Assembly: GCA_910584235.1 (NCBI GenBank)
Contig: CAJTZD010000125.1
Span: 1-5,558 of the forward strand
Source of the DNA: an uncultured Acetatifactor sp.
GTDB lineage: Bacteria; Bacillota; Clostridia; Lachnospirales; Lachnospiraceae
Length of the DNA stretch: 5,558 nucleotides
Direction of reading: 5' to 3'
The notes beneath the pieces are model-generated. The model worked only from the letters and a program-made list of their open reading frames with translations. It ran no database searches and was not told the DNA's origin. Of the stretch, positions 5,395 to 5,558 are shown in pieces (within the stretch, counting starts at the first letter, position 1; each line of letters begins with the position of its first letter). Made by a program: the position numbers and the translations under genes.

Positions 5395-5558
5395 TTATTT
5401 ATCTGGCAACACTTTTATGATAATATTCAAAGCCATTTTAGGGCAGACTCCTCCCTCCACACATTCAGGTACTTCCTCAACTATGCATACAGCCTGCCCA
5501 GATGGCGGATTTTTAACACTTGTAAATAGAATATTATGGCAAAAACCGCATAACTGCG
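5395..5558 (-). CDS. Possible 3' end of a cysteine-containing protein, cut off by window
   Basis: On the - strand a frame is open from the right edge to a TAA at 5395-5397, giving 53 residues with no start inside the window. It has Cys at visible positions 3, 6, 24, 32 and 38, including an LCGFCHN motif at 2-8 that could be half of a metal site, and it ends in a hydrophobic ALNIIIKVLP segment at 42-51. I do not recognise the family. The same region is also open on the opposite strand in the mirrored frame without a start codon, so coding is not proven. If real, it is transcribed in the same direction as the lipoprotein gene, which has its own promoter about 120 bases further on. Confidence 0.35.
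   Translation of the reverse strand, partial: QLCGFCHNILFTSVKNPPSGQAVCIVEEVPECVEGGVCPKMALNIIIKVLPDK

Noticed and set aside
5347..5529. Open + strand frame at the right end
   Set aside because: It has no ATG and no ribosome binding site, and it closes with TAG before the window end. It is the mirror frame of the - strand candidate, so at most one of them can be real.

Overview
The window reads as chromosomal DNA of a moderately GC-rich Gram-positive gut-type Firmicute, most likely a member of the Lachnospiraceae or a neighbouring Clostridia group. The reasons are strong AGGAG-type ribosome binding sites, tightly packed cistrons, a cytoplasmic family GH29 alpha-L-fucosidase, and a Ser/Glu-rich lipoprotein with a Gram-positive style lipobox. 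This placement is inference from gene style; no marker gene is present.

Left part (2-2860, + strand). The window opens inside a gene that already runs in from the left. Its visible 108 residues look like the C-terminal part of an Imm22-family (DUF4284) immunity protein. It is followed after 35 bases by a complete aldo/keto reductase with an intact catalytic tetrad. That gene overlaps by 8 bases the start of a 490-residue GH29 alpha-L-fucosidase without a signal peptide. The reductase and fucosidase are clearly translationally coupled. The simplest reading is a small intracellular pathway: imported fucosylated oligosaccharides are hydrolysed, and a released sugar, aldehyde or ketone is reduced or oxidised.

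Middle part (2861-3668). A 122-base spacer holding an imperfect hairpin leads to a 160-residue stand-alone GyrI-like (AraC effector-binding type) small-molecule-binding protein. A 203-base intergenic region follows, with a very clean 13-bp terminator hairpin nested in longer inverted repeats. It separates the rightward genes from a convergent leftward gene.

Right part (3669-5558, - strand). A 519-residue lipoprotein carries a secreted alpha/beta-hydrolase (S9/dienelactone-hydrolase-like) domain with a GHSTG nucleophile elbow. A Ser/Glu-rich linker precedes it and a C-terminal domain of about 140 residues follows it. Its promoter (extended -10) and ribosome binding site are visible. Upstream of it lies an AT-rich stretch, and the last ~160 bases may hold the 3' end of another - strand gene with several cysteines.

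I see no tRNA, rRNA, CRISPR array, insertion sequence or convincing riboswitch. Most of the content is recognisable. The least ordinary items are the orphan-looking immunity gene, the altered cofactor pocket of the reductase coupled to a fucosidase, and the two-domain lipoprotein hydrolase.
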